This document shows, in pieces, positions 35,892 through 44,018 of a stretch of 64,000 nt of DNA. The DNA comes from Acetobacterium woodii DSM 1030 (GTDB taxonomy: Bacteria > Bacillota > Clostridia > Eubacteriales > Eubacteriaceae). A program made the position numbers and the translations under genes. Below the pieces are notes generated by a model. It did not search any database. It saw nothing but the letters and a program-made list of their open reading frames with translations, and was not told where the DNA came from. The stretch covers positions 2,655,732-2,719,731 of the forward strand of contig NC_016894.1 in NCBI RefSeq assembly GCF_000247605.1, written 5' to 3'. How positions within the stretch are numbered: the first letter of the stretch is position 1; each line of letters starts with the position of its first letter.

Positions 35892-36586
35892 TGAAAAAAT
35901 CCCTCAATTGGATTGATCTGGGACTAATCTCTTATTCGGAGGCCTTTGCTATTCAGGAAAAAATCCATGCAAAATGTGTGGACCAATCCTGGCCGGATAC
36001 ACTGCTCTTTCAAGAAAACTATCCCATTGTTACTTTGGGCCGCGGGACTCACGAAAAAAACCTGCTGTGCACCCCCGACGATCTTAATTTAATGGGCATC
36101 GCGTTAACCACGGTTAGCCGCGGTGGCGATATTTCGTATCACGGTAACGGGCAATTGATCACTTCCCCGATTCTACATTTTGACCACTATGTTAAAGGTG
36201 CTCACCAGTATGTCCGTTGTCTTGAACAAGTAGTGATCAACCTATTGGCACACTACCATATAAAAGGAACTCGCAGCAAAGGGCAAAGCGGGGTCTGGGT
36301 GGTCGAACCCCGTAGTGGTGAAGATAAAAAAATTGCAGCTCTGGGGATTGCCGTCTCTCATGGCGTGACCCTTCATGGCATTGCGATCAATGTCAACCCC
36401 AACCTGCAGCATTTTAAAACCATTATTCCCTGTGGCATTGACGATAAAGGCGTCACCTCGATGGTCGCCTGTGGCTGTCCGGCCATAGCTTTGTCAGACC
36501 TTCGCGATCAGTTCATTCTCGCTTTTAATGACATGTTTGGAACCCACAGCCGGCAAAGCTCTATTGCCGAAATGGAGCTCACGTAA
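35891..36586 (+). CDS. lipB: Octanoyl-[carrier protein]:lipoyl-domain octanoyltransferase LipB
   Basis: A 231-residue LipB, which moves an octanoyl group from an acyl carrier protein to the lysine of a lipoyl domain. The motif RGGDISYHGNGQ (78-88), Lys147 in KKIAALGIAVSHGV and the acyl-accepting Cys181 in IIPCGI are all present, so it should be active. It is coupled to the regulator gene by a TAATG overlap and precedes a free lipoyl-domain gene, an obvious substrate. No LipA was seen in the window, so whether the acyl group is sulfurated to lipoate cannot be judged. Confidence 0.93.
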   Translation: MKKSLNWIDLGLISYSEAFAIQEKIHAKCVDQSWPDTLLFQENYPIVTLGRGTHEKNLLCTPDDLNLMGIALTTVSRGGDISYHGNGQLITSPILHFDHYVKGAHQYVRCLEQVVINLLAHYHIKGTRSKGQSGVWVVEPRSGEDKKIAALGIAVSHGVTLHGIAINVNPNLQHFKTIIPCGIDDKGVTSMVACGCPAIALSDLRDQFILAFNDMFGTHSRQSSIAEMELT

Positions 36587-36646
36587 AATGACTAATTAAT
36601 TATCGCTGTTAGTACATAACCAATCTTAAATTTAAGGAGAAATAAA

Positions 36647-36883
36647 ATGAAATATGAAATTGTTATCCCAGAATTTGCTGAAGGCGCTGAAGAAATCAAT
36701 TTAAGACAATGGCTTGTCGCACTTGGAAGCACGGTTAAAAAAGGAGACAACATCGCTGAAGCCGCGACTGACAAAATTTCAATTTATATCGAAGCTCCCG
36801 CCGATGGTATACTTTTGACGCACCTTTCCGCTGAAGGCGACCGCGTTTTAGTTGGTCAAATCATCGGCGAAATCGAGGGCTGA
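36647..36883 (+). CDS. Stand-alone lipoyl/biotinyl carrier domain protein
   Basis: A 78-residue protein that is a complete lipoyl-attachment domain resembling the N-terminus of 2-oxoacid dehydrogenase E2 subunits but with no E2 catalytic domain. The attachment site is Lys43 in ATDKISIYIEAPADG; the closing EGDRVLVGQIIGEI strand is intact. It is too short and different in sequence to be GcvH. Being encoded between LipB and an SDR enzyme, it is probably the acyl or lipoyl carrier of a dedicated pathway. Ribosome site AAGGAG precedes the ATG. Confidence 0.92.
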   Translation: MKYEIVIPEFAEGAEEINLRQWLVALGSTVKKGDNIAEAATDKISIYIEAPADGILLTHLSAEGDRVLVGQIIGEIEG

Positions 36884-36887
36884 CGGC

Positions 36888-37631
36888 ATGGCAGGGATCC
36901 ATCAAGATAAGGTAATTATCATCACCGGCTCCTCTCGTGGTATCGGTTATTCCTTTGCCGAATATCTCAGCAACGAAGGTGCCAATATCGTGATCATCGG
37001 TCGTAACATCGAAACCGCCAAAGCCGCCGCTGCCAAACTCCCAACAAAGTGTCTTGCCGTTCAGTGTGATATTTCTTCAGAAGAAGATGCGCTTAACATG
37101 GTTGATCAGGTTATCGAAACCTATGGCAAAATCGACGTTCTGATTAACAACGCCGGGATTTTCCCGGTTAAAACCTTCAGTTCCATGACCTTGGCCGACT
37201 GGAAATCGGTCATTGATATTGATTTAACGGGTACCTTTATTGCCACACATGCGGTTTATCGCGTTCTTGAAAAACAAAAACGTGGAAAAATTATTAATGT
37301 TGCCTCAATCGCCGGGCGTGTTGGTGGCTTAGGATTCACCCATTACTCTGCCGCTAAAGGCGGCGTTATTGCTTTTACCAAAGCGCTGGCCCGAGAAGCT
37401 GCGCGCCTTAACATCCAGGTTAACGCCATTGCTCCTGGGGTTATTGAAACCGACATGGCTAAATCCAACTTTCCCAAATATGCCCTCACCGAGCATATCA
37501 AAAACACCCCTGCCGGACGATTAGGTAAAGAAGAAGACCTCTTCGGGATTATCTCATTTCTTTGCTCATCAGGAAGCGACTATATCATTGGCCAAACGAT
37601 TGCCATTGATGGTGGTTATACGATGATTTAA
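36888..37631 (+). CDS. Short-chain dehydrogenase/reductase, FabG-like
   Basis: A 247-residue SDR with cofactor loop TGSSRGIG (13-20), NNAG (87-90) and the catalytic Ser140, Tyr153 and Lys157 (YSAAK). The closest layout is FabG (3-oxoacyl-carrier reductase) or a secondary alcohol dehydrogenase. It starts four bases after the lipoyl-carrier stop (ATG 36888; the frame is open 12 codons upstream inside that gene). Its substrate could be an acyl chain held on the carrier or a free hydroxy acid. NAD or NADP preference was not judged. Confidence 0.9.
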   Translation: MAGIHQDKVIIITGSSRGIGYSFAEYLSNEGANIVIIGRNIETAKAAAAKLPTKCLAVQCDISSEEDALNMVDQVIETYGKIDVLINNAGIFPVKTFSSMTLADWKSVIDIDLTGTFIATHAVYRVLEKQKRGKIINVASIAGRVGGLGFTHYSAAKGGVIAFTKALAREAARLNIQVNAIAPGVIETDMAKSNFPKYALTEHIKNTPAGRLGKEEDLFGIISFLCSSGSDYIIGQTIAIDGGYTMI

Positions 37632-37657
37632 AATTTAGTATTTTTGAGGAGGTGCCG

Positions 37658-39517
37658 ATGAATATTCAAGATTCGTTTTGTAAACTAAAAAACAGCGCTG
37701 TTACTATCACATATTGGGAAGCTGACGGTCAGGAATTTACCCAGACCTATACTACCTTGTATAAAAACGCCATGAAAGTTCTTGGGGGATTGCAATCGCA
37801 CGGACTGAAAAAAGGGTCCCTTTTGGTTTTACAACTTAACAGCCTTCAAGCCCAGATTACTTGTTTTTGGGCCGGCATCCTGGGTGGGATGGTACCCGCG
37901 ATCCTGCCCCTTGCCCAGGATGACAAATCCCGGGCTTATTTACAAAGCGTGCTGGCAGTTCTCGATAATCCGGTCATCATCAGTGATCTGGAAGGGGTCA
38001 CAAGCCTCTTCGAAAACAGGCTGCTGATGTACCGGGCGTTAACCGAATTCACCCCGGGAGTCATCTGTAAAAGTGACGATTCCGATCCGGGGATGATCCA
38101 ATTTACTTCTGGCACATGCGCCGCTCCAAAGGGCGCTATTCTGACTGTCGGCAACCTCTTGGAAGGTGGCATTGCCAGCAGTATCATCGTGCGAAAAAAC
38201 GTTGCCGAACGTTATTTAAGTTGGCTGCCGCTCTCCCACTGTTTTGGTTTTGTCGGTTATCATCTGGTTCCCATTGTCAATAACTTCCCACAATATTTAA
38301 TGAGCCCGCTCCAGTTTGTTAAACATCCCAATGCCTGGCTGGAAAAGCTCTCACAATTTTCGGCCACTGTCACCGGAGCCGCGTTGTTTGGCCTCGAACT
38401 GCTCCTTAAAGTTGGTCTCAAACCAAACCGTGACGTCGATCTGAGCACTGTTTATATTTGTTTTTGTGGTGGTGAAGATGTAAATCCCCTTTCGTTAACT
38501 TCCTTTGAATCTCAAGCAGCACCGATGGGCTGGGCAAAGGATACCTTAAAACCCGCCTACGGGCTTAGCGAAACAACCATGGGAGTTGCTTATACTCCCT
38601 ATGGCCGCTCTTTTCAAATGGATTATTTTCTCGGCAGCGGGATCGCCATTGGTAATAAACTCTTCTTTTGCGATCCTGACGATGATACCATTGGGCGGAT
38701 GTCGGTGGGTATTTTAGATGAATGTAATGAGGTCGTTATCAAAGATCTTGATGACCAGATTCTAGACCCGGAATATCTTGGCCTGATTCATATTCGCGGT
38801 TCCAATGTAATGAGCGGTTACTATTCGAAAGATCCCCACGAACCATCCGGCGTGGACGAAAATGGCTGGTTTAACACTGGCGATCTGGGGTTTTTCCGGA
38901 AAGGATGGTTAAATGTTTTTGGGCGCTATAAAGATATTATTATTGTCAATGGCGAAAACTATCTGGTCTCGGACCTGGAAAAAACAGCTAAACAAGGTTT
39001 ATCAGAAAATACTAACTTAATTGTTGTTCAGGGCCGGGATCGCTCCACTCAGGAAAATAAACTTATCCTTTTTAGTGATTCAAAAGATCCGGAAACCTTA
39101 ACGAAAGGCGGACAAGCAATTTCATCCACCTGGCAGATTCCCATCGCCTGGGGTGTCATGATCGATGAAATTCCTAAAACCCCCTCAGGGAAAATCAACC
39201 GCCTGGCTCTTGCGGTAGCCTGGGAAAATGGCGACTACAACCATTATGACCTGGCCATCCCGTTCACCAGCAACGCCACTTCCACCCTTGATGGCGCGTA
39301 TCAAGAAATGGCCGAATACTGGGCTGAAATCCTAAAAATTCCGACTGCTTTAATCAGCCCGGAAAGCCATTTTATCTTTGATCTTGGCGGTGATTCCCTC
39401 AGTTTGATTGACCTTTTGAATCGCTTGGAACAGACTTATTCTATCAAAGTCAATACCGATCAGATTCGCAATCAACTGACTTTACAAGAAATGACCCATT
39501 ATATTCAAACACTTTAA
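37658..39517 (+). CDS. Acyl-AMP ligase fused to a phosphopantetheine carrier domain
   Basis: A 619-residue class I adenylate-forming enzyme. Its ATP loop is FTSGTCAAPKGA (149-160; Cys-Ala-Ala is unusual where Ser/Thr-rich residues are common), with YGLSETTMG and FNTGDLGFF further on and the C-terminal catalytic lysine in TPSGKINR. The last 75 residues are an acyl carrier domain with attachment Ser580 in LGGDSLSL. It should activate a carboxylic acid and load it on its own carrier arm, so LipB encoded four genes upstream could take the acyl group from it. ATG 37658 follows GAGGAGG. Confidence 0.9.
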   Translation: MNIQDSFCKLKNSAVTITYWEADGQEFTQTYTTLYKNAMKVLGGLQSHGLKKGSLLVLQLNSLQAQITCFWAGILGGMVPAILPLAQDDKSRAYLQSVLAVLDNPVIISDLEGVTSLFENRLLMYRALTEFTPGVICKSDDSDPGMIQFTSGTCAAPKGAILTVGNLLEGGIASSIIVRKNVAERYLSWLPLSHCFGFVGYHLVPIVNNFPQYLMSPLQFVKHPNAWLEKLSQFSATVTGAALFGLELLLKVGLKPNRDVDLSTVYICFCGGEDVNPLSLTSFESQAAPMGWAKDTLKPAYGLSETTMGVAYTPYGRSFQMDYFLGSGIAIGNKLFFCDPDDDTIGRMSVGILDECNEVVIKDLDDQILDPEYLGLIHIRGSNVMSGYYSKDPHEPSGVDENGWFNTGDLGFFRKGWLNVFGRYKDIIIVNGENYLVSDLEKTAKQGLSENTNLIVVQGRDRSTQENKLILFSDSKDPETLTKGGQAISSTWQIPIAWGVMIDEIPKTPSGKINRLALAVAWENGDYNHYDLAIPFTSNATSTLDGAYQEMAEYWAEILKIPTALISPESHFIFDLGGDSLSLIDLLNRLEQTYSIKVNTDQIRNQLTLQEMTHYIQTL

Positions 39518-39554
39518 TTATTCAGCTGACCTAACAGCAGTCATGGAGACAATT

Positions 39555-40304
39555 ATGAATGTAGATCAATTAACCAAATTATTAGAAGATGTAAAAAATC
39601 AGGACTGTGATGTAAAAACAGCTCTTGAACTATTAAAAACACTGCCATACGAAGATTTATCCTATGCCAAGGTCGATCACCACCGTGAATTACGAAATGG
39701 TTATCCCGAAGTTATTTACAGTCCGGGGAAAACCCTCGAGCAAATCAAAGGGATTGTCGAAAACATGATGAAACGCTCGACCGGAAATATTTTAGCCTCC
39801 CGGGCCGAACGTGACGTTTTTGATACCATCAAAGCGATTACACCCGATGCTATCTATTATGAAGAAGCCCGTTCTGTTGTCGTTAAGCGGGAAGAATATA
39901 AAACAACCAAAGACTATATTCTTGTTGTCACTGCCGGCACCTCGGATATTCCGGTTGCCGAAGAAGCTGCCATTACCGCGATGGTCATGGGCAATCAGGT
40001 GAAACGTCTTTATGATGTCGGCGTTGCCGGTATCCATCGGCTGCTGGGCAATGTCGATATAATTAATCATGCCAAAGTAGTCATTGTTGTTGCCGGCATG
40101 GAAGGCGCCTTAGCTTCGGTTGTTGGCGGCCTTACCAGTAAACCGATTGTGGCCGTACCGACCAGTATCGGATACGGCGCCAGCTTTGGCGGAATTTCCG
40201 CCTTGTTGGGGATGCTGACTTCCTGTGCCAGTGGCATTGGGGTCGTCAATATCGACAATGGTTTTGGTGCTGCTTGCATGGCTTCAAAGATTAATAAATT
40301 ATAA
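39555..40304 (+). CDS. larB: Nickel-pincer cofactor biosynthesis carboxylase LarB
   Basis: A 249-residue PurE-like protein of the LarB family, which carboxylates and hydrolyses nicotinic acid adenine dinucleotide to start synthesis of the nickel-pincer nucleotide. The C-terminal PurE-like half shows ILVVTAGTSDIPVAEEA, RLYDVGVAGIHRLL, VVAGMEGALASVVGGL and PTSIGYGASFGG. ATG 39555 has GGAGA five bases upstream; ATG 39543 overlaps that site. It lies 37 bp after the ligase gene, in line with the whole block. Confidence 0.93.
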   Translation: MNVDQLTKLLEDVKNQDCDVKTALELLKTLPYEDLSYAKVDHHRELRNGYPEVIYSPGKTLEQIKGIVENMMKRSTGNILASRAERDVFDTIKAITPDAIYYEEARSVVVKREEYKTTKDYILVVTAGTSDIPVAEEAAITAMVMGNQVKRLYDVGVAGIHRLLGNVDIINHAKVVIVVAGMEGALASVVGGLTSKPIVAVPTSIGYGASFGGISALLGMLTSCASGIGVVNIDNGFGAACMASKINKL

Positions 40305-40355
40305 CTATCCACTTACATTACATCTGGGCTCCGCCCGAAAAAGGAGATTTGTTCA

Positions 40356-41507
40356 ATGAAGGTTTTATTTTTCGATTGTTTTTCCGGTATTAGTGGTGAT
40401 ATGGTTCTGGGAGCCTTTATTGATTTAGGTATTGATCCGGCTTATCTTCAAGCTGAGCTGGAAAAATTAAATCTCAGCGGATTTCGCATTGAAGCTGAAG
40501 CTACCATGAAAAAAGGAATCTCCGGGACCTGCTGTCATGTCCGGTTAGACCCCGATCATCATCACCATCGACATTTTGACGATATTAAAGCGATTATCGA
40601 AAAGTCAACCTTAGCTGCCGATATCAAAGCGACAGCCTTAGCCATTTTTATGCGGGTCGCCGTTGCCGAAGCCAAAGTTCATAATGTGCCGGTTGACCAT
40701 GTCCATTTTCACGAAGTTGGCGCCTTGGATTCAATTGTCGATATTGTCGGTGCTGCTATTTGTTATCATACTTTAAAACCGGATATCGTTTACGGTTCTA
40801 AAATAAATGTTGGCAGTGGCTGGGTTCGCTGCGCTCACGGACTTCTGCCCGTCCCCGCCCCGGCAACCACCGAGATTCTTTGCGAATCGAACTTTGAAAT
40901 CTATTCCAACGCCATTGACGGGGAATCCGCCACCCCTACCGGGGTGGCCATTCTGGCTGAACTGGCTACCTACTCGCCGACAACGCCCAGCTTTATTCCC
41001 GAAAAAACCGGTTATGGTTTCGGCAAAAAAGATTTCGGCATCCTGAATGCCCTCCGGATTATTCAGGGACGTCGTAGCGAATCCAATCTTGCTATGGTTG
41101 TGGAAACCAATGTTGATGATATGACCGGTGAAATGGCTGGTTACGTGTTGGAATTATTACTTCAAAATGATGCCTTGGATGCTTTTTATACACCCGTTTA
41201 TATGAAAAAAAATCGTCCCGGCATCCATTTGACAGTTTTGTGTACAGAAGCGAAACTTCCGCAAATTGAAGAAATTATTTTAAAAGAAACTTCCACCATC
41301 GGATTACGAAAATATCCGGTCGAACGCACCTGTATGCATCGCCAGTTTAAAAAAATCGCAACACCGTTAGGCGAAATAACCGTAAAAATATCGCAGCATG
41401 GAAAGATTACACGAACTACCCCAGAATATGAAGATGTCAAAAAAATGGCGCTGGCATCGGGAAAATCGCTTTGGGAAATTCTGGAAATGGTGGAAAAATT
41501 AAAATAG
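40356..41507 (+). CDS. larC: Nickel-pincer cofactor nickel insertase LarC
   Basis: A 383-residue LarC, the CTP-dependent enzyme that inserts nickel into the pincer nucleotide. The N-terminus FFDCFSGISGDMVLGAFIDLG, the His-rich metal segment DHHHHRHFDDI and HVHFHEVGALDSIVDIVG are hallmarks, and the C-terminal CTP-binding half begins at ETNVDDMTGEMAGY. It is a single unbroken frame, unlike the larC1/larC2 arrangement of Lactobacillus plantarum that needs a ribosomal frameshift. LarE, the third enzyme of the pathway, is not in this window. Confidence 0.94.
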   Translation: MKVLFFDCFSGISGDMVLGAFIDLGIDPAYLQAELEKLNLSGFRIEAEATMKKGISGTCCHVRLDPDHHHHRHFDDIKAIIEKSTLAADIKATALAIFMRVAVAEAKVHNVPVDHVHFHEVGALDSIVDIVGAAICYHTLKPDIVYGSKINVGSGWVRCAHGLLPVPAPATTEILCESNFEIYSNAIDGESATPTGVAILAELATYSPTTPSFIPEKTGYGFGKKDFGILNALRIIQGRRSESNLAMVVETNVDDMTGEMAGYVLELLLQNDALDAFYTPVYMKKNRPGIHLTVLCTEAKLPQIEEIILKETSTIGLRKYPVERTCMHRQFKKIATPLGEITVKISQHGKITRTTPEYEDVKKMALASGKSLWEILEMVEKLK

Positions 41508-41523
41508 TAACTTACCCCCTGTG

Positions 41524-41558
41524 AAAAAGACGCCGGCAATCCATTCCGGCGTCTTTTT
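41524..41558 (+). terminator. Rho-independent terminator after larC
   Basis: Stem AAAAGACGCCGG / CCGGCGTCTTTT with an eight-base loop and following T-run. It closes the sigma-54-driven block. Its mirror-image A-run also allows weak function on the minus strand. Confidence 0.92.
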
Positions 41559-41559
41559 T

Positions 41560-41668
41560 AGCCAGTTCCTCGCAATACAAACAACTGGTAATATGAAAAT
41601 AAATTCGCTCCTGACTACACTCTTTCCAGTTAATCGTCCACCCTACTTTTGGGTAGCCGCTTTTCATA
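41560..41668 (-). pseudogene. Possible remnant of a small Cys-containing hydrolase-like gene
   Basis: A minus-strand frame here translates to a plausible protein piece (WKECSQERIYFHITSCLYCE, then ELAKKDAGMDCRRLF) that recalls part of L-2-amino-thiazoline-4-carboxylate hydrolase-like proteins. The frame runs on into the larC terminator and lacks the rest of the family. Treat as a fragment; chance similarity is possible. Confidence 0.25.
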
Positions 41669-41722
41669 ACTGGCTTTATTAATAGTTTAAATAAATGGAA
41701 GGTAAGCAAGTTTCAAAAGCAA

Positions 41723-42721
41723 TCATTTTTTTTGTTTATTGCGTTGGTATCCGATCGTTTGACCTTCCTTAACCTGGCTAATTTGCTGCCTTTCTTGGAG
41801 ATAATCGAGATGTGACATGATTTCTCCTACCGCAAACCATTTTTGCTGAATGGGAAATTCACTCCAATTTTTTCCGCGCATCGACCATTTAAGTTGACTG
41901 GCTATTTCATAAGCATTTTGACCGCTTTTATTTTCGATGATCGCGATGATTTCACCAAGTCGTTCGGCATGATGTTGCTTTAACTGCCTGATCCGGTCAT
42001 AAACATTGGCATCATTTTTGCGATGCGCCGGAAGTGCCAAATTAATATCATAACCGGCAATTTTATCAAGGCTTTCCAAATAATCACCGAGGGAATCGCT
42101 GATATTTGGCCACGCAGTAATGTTCGGGGTAATGTCAAATAATACATGGTCGCCTAAAAACATGATTTTTTCATTTTTCATATAAAGGCAGGTATGCCCG
42201 GGTGTATGTCCGGGCGTACAAACACACTCAAATGCATAGTCGCCAATATAAAATATTTCCTTGTCTTTACAAAGCATCGCATCAAATTCATTTTTAGGGG
42301 CATACCGAATTGCCGGATTAATTTTCGCTTGTGCGTTTAAATCATCACTTGGAAACCCCTCCTGTAAAAATCGTTTTTTAAATTCCTGTTTGTTTCCACC
42401 AACCATCATTTTCGTGAAATACTGATAATCGATTTCGCCCATGATAACTCGGGTTTTATCAGTACAAATCCGTTCGACTAAACCAATATGATCTGAGTGA
42501 AAATGAGTTAAAAACAAAGTTGTTAGATCCATATCAATCGCCAGTTCATGTAAACCTTGTGATAAAACATCAAAACATTCCCTTTGATTAAATCCGGTAT
42601 CTATTACCAGGTTCCCACCCGCGGTTTTGACCACGTAACAATTCAAATTTTTTAACGGGTTATTGGGTAACGGAATATTCAATTGGTAAATTTCAGGTTG
42701 CTTAAAGATTTGTTTTATCAT
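41723..42721 (-). CDS. Metallo-beta-lactamase-fold hydrolase
   Basis: A 332-residue MBL-fold protein with the metal-binding motif THFHSDHIG, the downstream GHTPGHTCLY and GDHVLFD, and a C-terminal helical extension (PAHRKNDANVYDRIRQLKQHH) found in the YflN/glyoxalase-II-like group. Probably a thioesterase or similar hydrolase; substrate unknown. It is alone on the minus strand between larC and a family A element. Confidence 0.85.
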   Translation of the reverse strand: MIKQIFKQPEIYQLNIPLPNNPLKNLNCYVVKTAGGNLVIDTGFNQRECFDVLSQGLHELAIDMDLTTLFLTHFHSDHIGLVERICTDKTRVIMGEIDYQYFTKMMVGGNKQEFKKRFLQEGFPSDDLNAQAKINPAIRYAPKNEFDAMLCKDKEIFYIGDYAFECVCTPGHTPGHTCLYMKNEKIMFLGDHVLFDITPNITAWPNISDSLGDYLESLDKIAGYDINLALPAHRKNDANVYDRIRQLKQHHAERLGEIIAIIENKSGQNAYEIASQLKWSMRGKNWSEFPIQQKWFAVGEIMSHLDYLQERQQISQVKEGQTIGYQRNKQKK

Positions 42722-42844
42722 ATGTCTCCCATATCAATTTTAATTTATTTTTAATATCAATAACAAAAATCATTTAGCGAATTTGCGTTATTCTTTATCA
42801 TTGTCCTTTATTTTACCATATCTATCCTTTCATTCAAGAATAAA

Positions 42845-43015
42845 TAGGTAATTGCGAAACTGCCATGAGCTTTGGGTGCAGTTTCCACAAACGATTTCGT
42901 AACGTGTAGGCGAACAGTTCATCGAACTGTCCGCCGTACAGTGTAGAAATTGTTTCGTGCGAAACTGGGCCCAAAGCAACCGTTGTTCGATGTCTTTTAA
43001 TTTCGCAAACGCCTA
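42845..43015 (+). repeat. Family A palindromic element, copy 2, core inverted relative to arms
   Basis: Same 171-bp length and same outer arms in the same orientation as copy 1 (left GCCATGAGCTTTGGG, right CCCAAAGCAAC), but the 107-bp core (42870-42976) is the reverse complement of the copy 1 core, with about one mismatch. So GGGCCC is on the right here and on the left in copy 1. Confidence 0.92.
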
Positions 43016-43093
43016 GAATAAACAGAAAAACGCATCCTCTAATGCCCATTAACGCAACAAAAAAGTTTATCTATAAAATTCAGGATATTTTAA

Positions 43094-43136
43094 AATAAAA
43101 ACCTGATCGTTTTTTTACAACGCTCAGGTTTTTATT
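43094..43136 (-). terminator. Terminator of the DUF2786 gene
   Basis: Stem AATAAAAACCTGA / TCAGGTTTTTATT, with a T-run on the minus strand just past the stop at 43157. It can work in either direction. Confidence 0.85.
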
Positions 43137-43156
43137 AATCTTATTTATCGGGATCA

Positions 43157-43846
43157 TTACATCACTTCTGATTTAACTGTTTCTAATTTATCCAACGCGG
43201 TAAAAACCTTTCCTTCCCGGTATCCCTGAGCGTAAAAAGAATAATGTTCTTCTTCATGGTTTTTTTCTTTATGTTGGGTTTGCTCCATTGGGATCAATAT
43301 TTCTTTGACTTCCGGTGGCACGGTCATCACCAAACCCCATTCCTGGTGCTCAAAAACCTGAACCGTATAAGCATCATCGAGGCCTTCATAAAAACCTTTG
43401 CCATACGTCTCACAAGCTTCATTAATAATTGCATTTGATTTTTCATCAAGTTTCATCGCTTTTTTAATGGCCTTTAACTGTGAACGCACACAATCAACCG
43501 CATAAGCAAAAATACTGTTACAAATTAACGCATCTTCCTCATAACCATGAAAAATAATATAATGCCGTTGCGTTCCCGGTGGCGTAATCATATAAAATAC
43601 ACAGCAATTATTTTCCGAAATGACATCAGCCAAGCCGGTCATCCAGTGCTCTCTGCGAGTCGTATAATAGATATCACTATCGACTTTAATCGGTTTTTCA
43701 TCAAATCTTAATAATTCCCGCTCCGTTAATTTATATTCAACCATCAGTTTTTTTGCTTTTAGAATTGCATAATTTGCTTCATTGGGATTAGGACTTTTAC
43801 CAAGGGCTAACAGTTTTTTAATTCGCTCTTTAATATTCGCTTCCAT
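43157..43846 (-). CDS. DUF2786-domain protein
   Basis: A 229-residue protein whose first 45 residues are a DUF2786 helical segment (KERIKKLLALGKSPNPNEAN, then AILKAKKLMVEYKL). The middle (HYIIFHGYEEDALICNSIF) is typical of the extension found with it. These proteins are common near phage and mobile DNA but their function is unknown. It is monocistronic. Confidence 0.85.
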   Translation of the reverse strand: MEANIKERIKKLLALGKSPNPNEANYAILKAKKLMVEYKLTERELLRFDEKPIKVDSDIYYTTRREHWMTGLADVISENNCCVFYMITPPGTQRHYIIFHGYEEDALICNSIFAYAVDCVRSQLKAIKKAMKLDEKSNAIINEACETYGKGFYEGLDDAYTVQVFEHQEWGLVMTVPPEVKEILIPMEQTQHKEKNHEEEHYSFYAQGYREGKVFTALDKLETVKSEVM

Positions 43847-44018
43847 TTTTCTTCCTCGTTTTGAACTTTCCGTTTTCTGCTAAAAACATCCACTGTTATC
43901 CAAAAATAATTATTATAGAATCAATCTTATTTCAATACCGTTTTATTTTATATCTCTTATTTTATTTATAATGGCTCAAACTGTCAAGAACGAAGCGCGG
44001 ATTTTCAACAAATCTTAA

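Noticed and set aside
40356-41507. Programmed frameshift in larC as in L. plantarum
   Set aside because: The frame is open through both halves with no stop, so no frameshift is required.
42834-43049. 71-residue minus-strand ORF
   Set aside because: It lies wholly within and around family A copy 2, is broken in the other copies' arrangement and has no ribosome site; it is a by-product of the palindrome.
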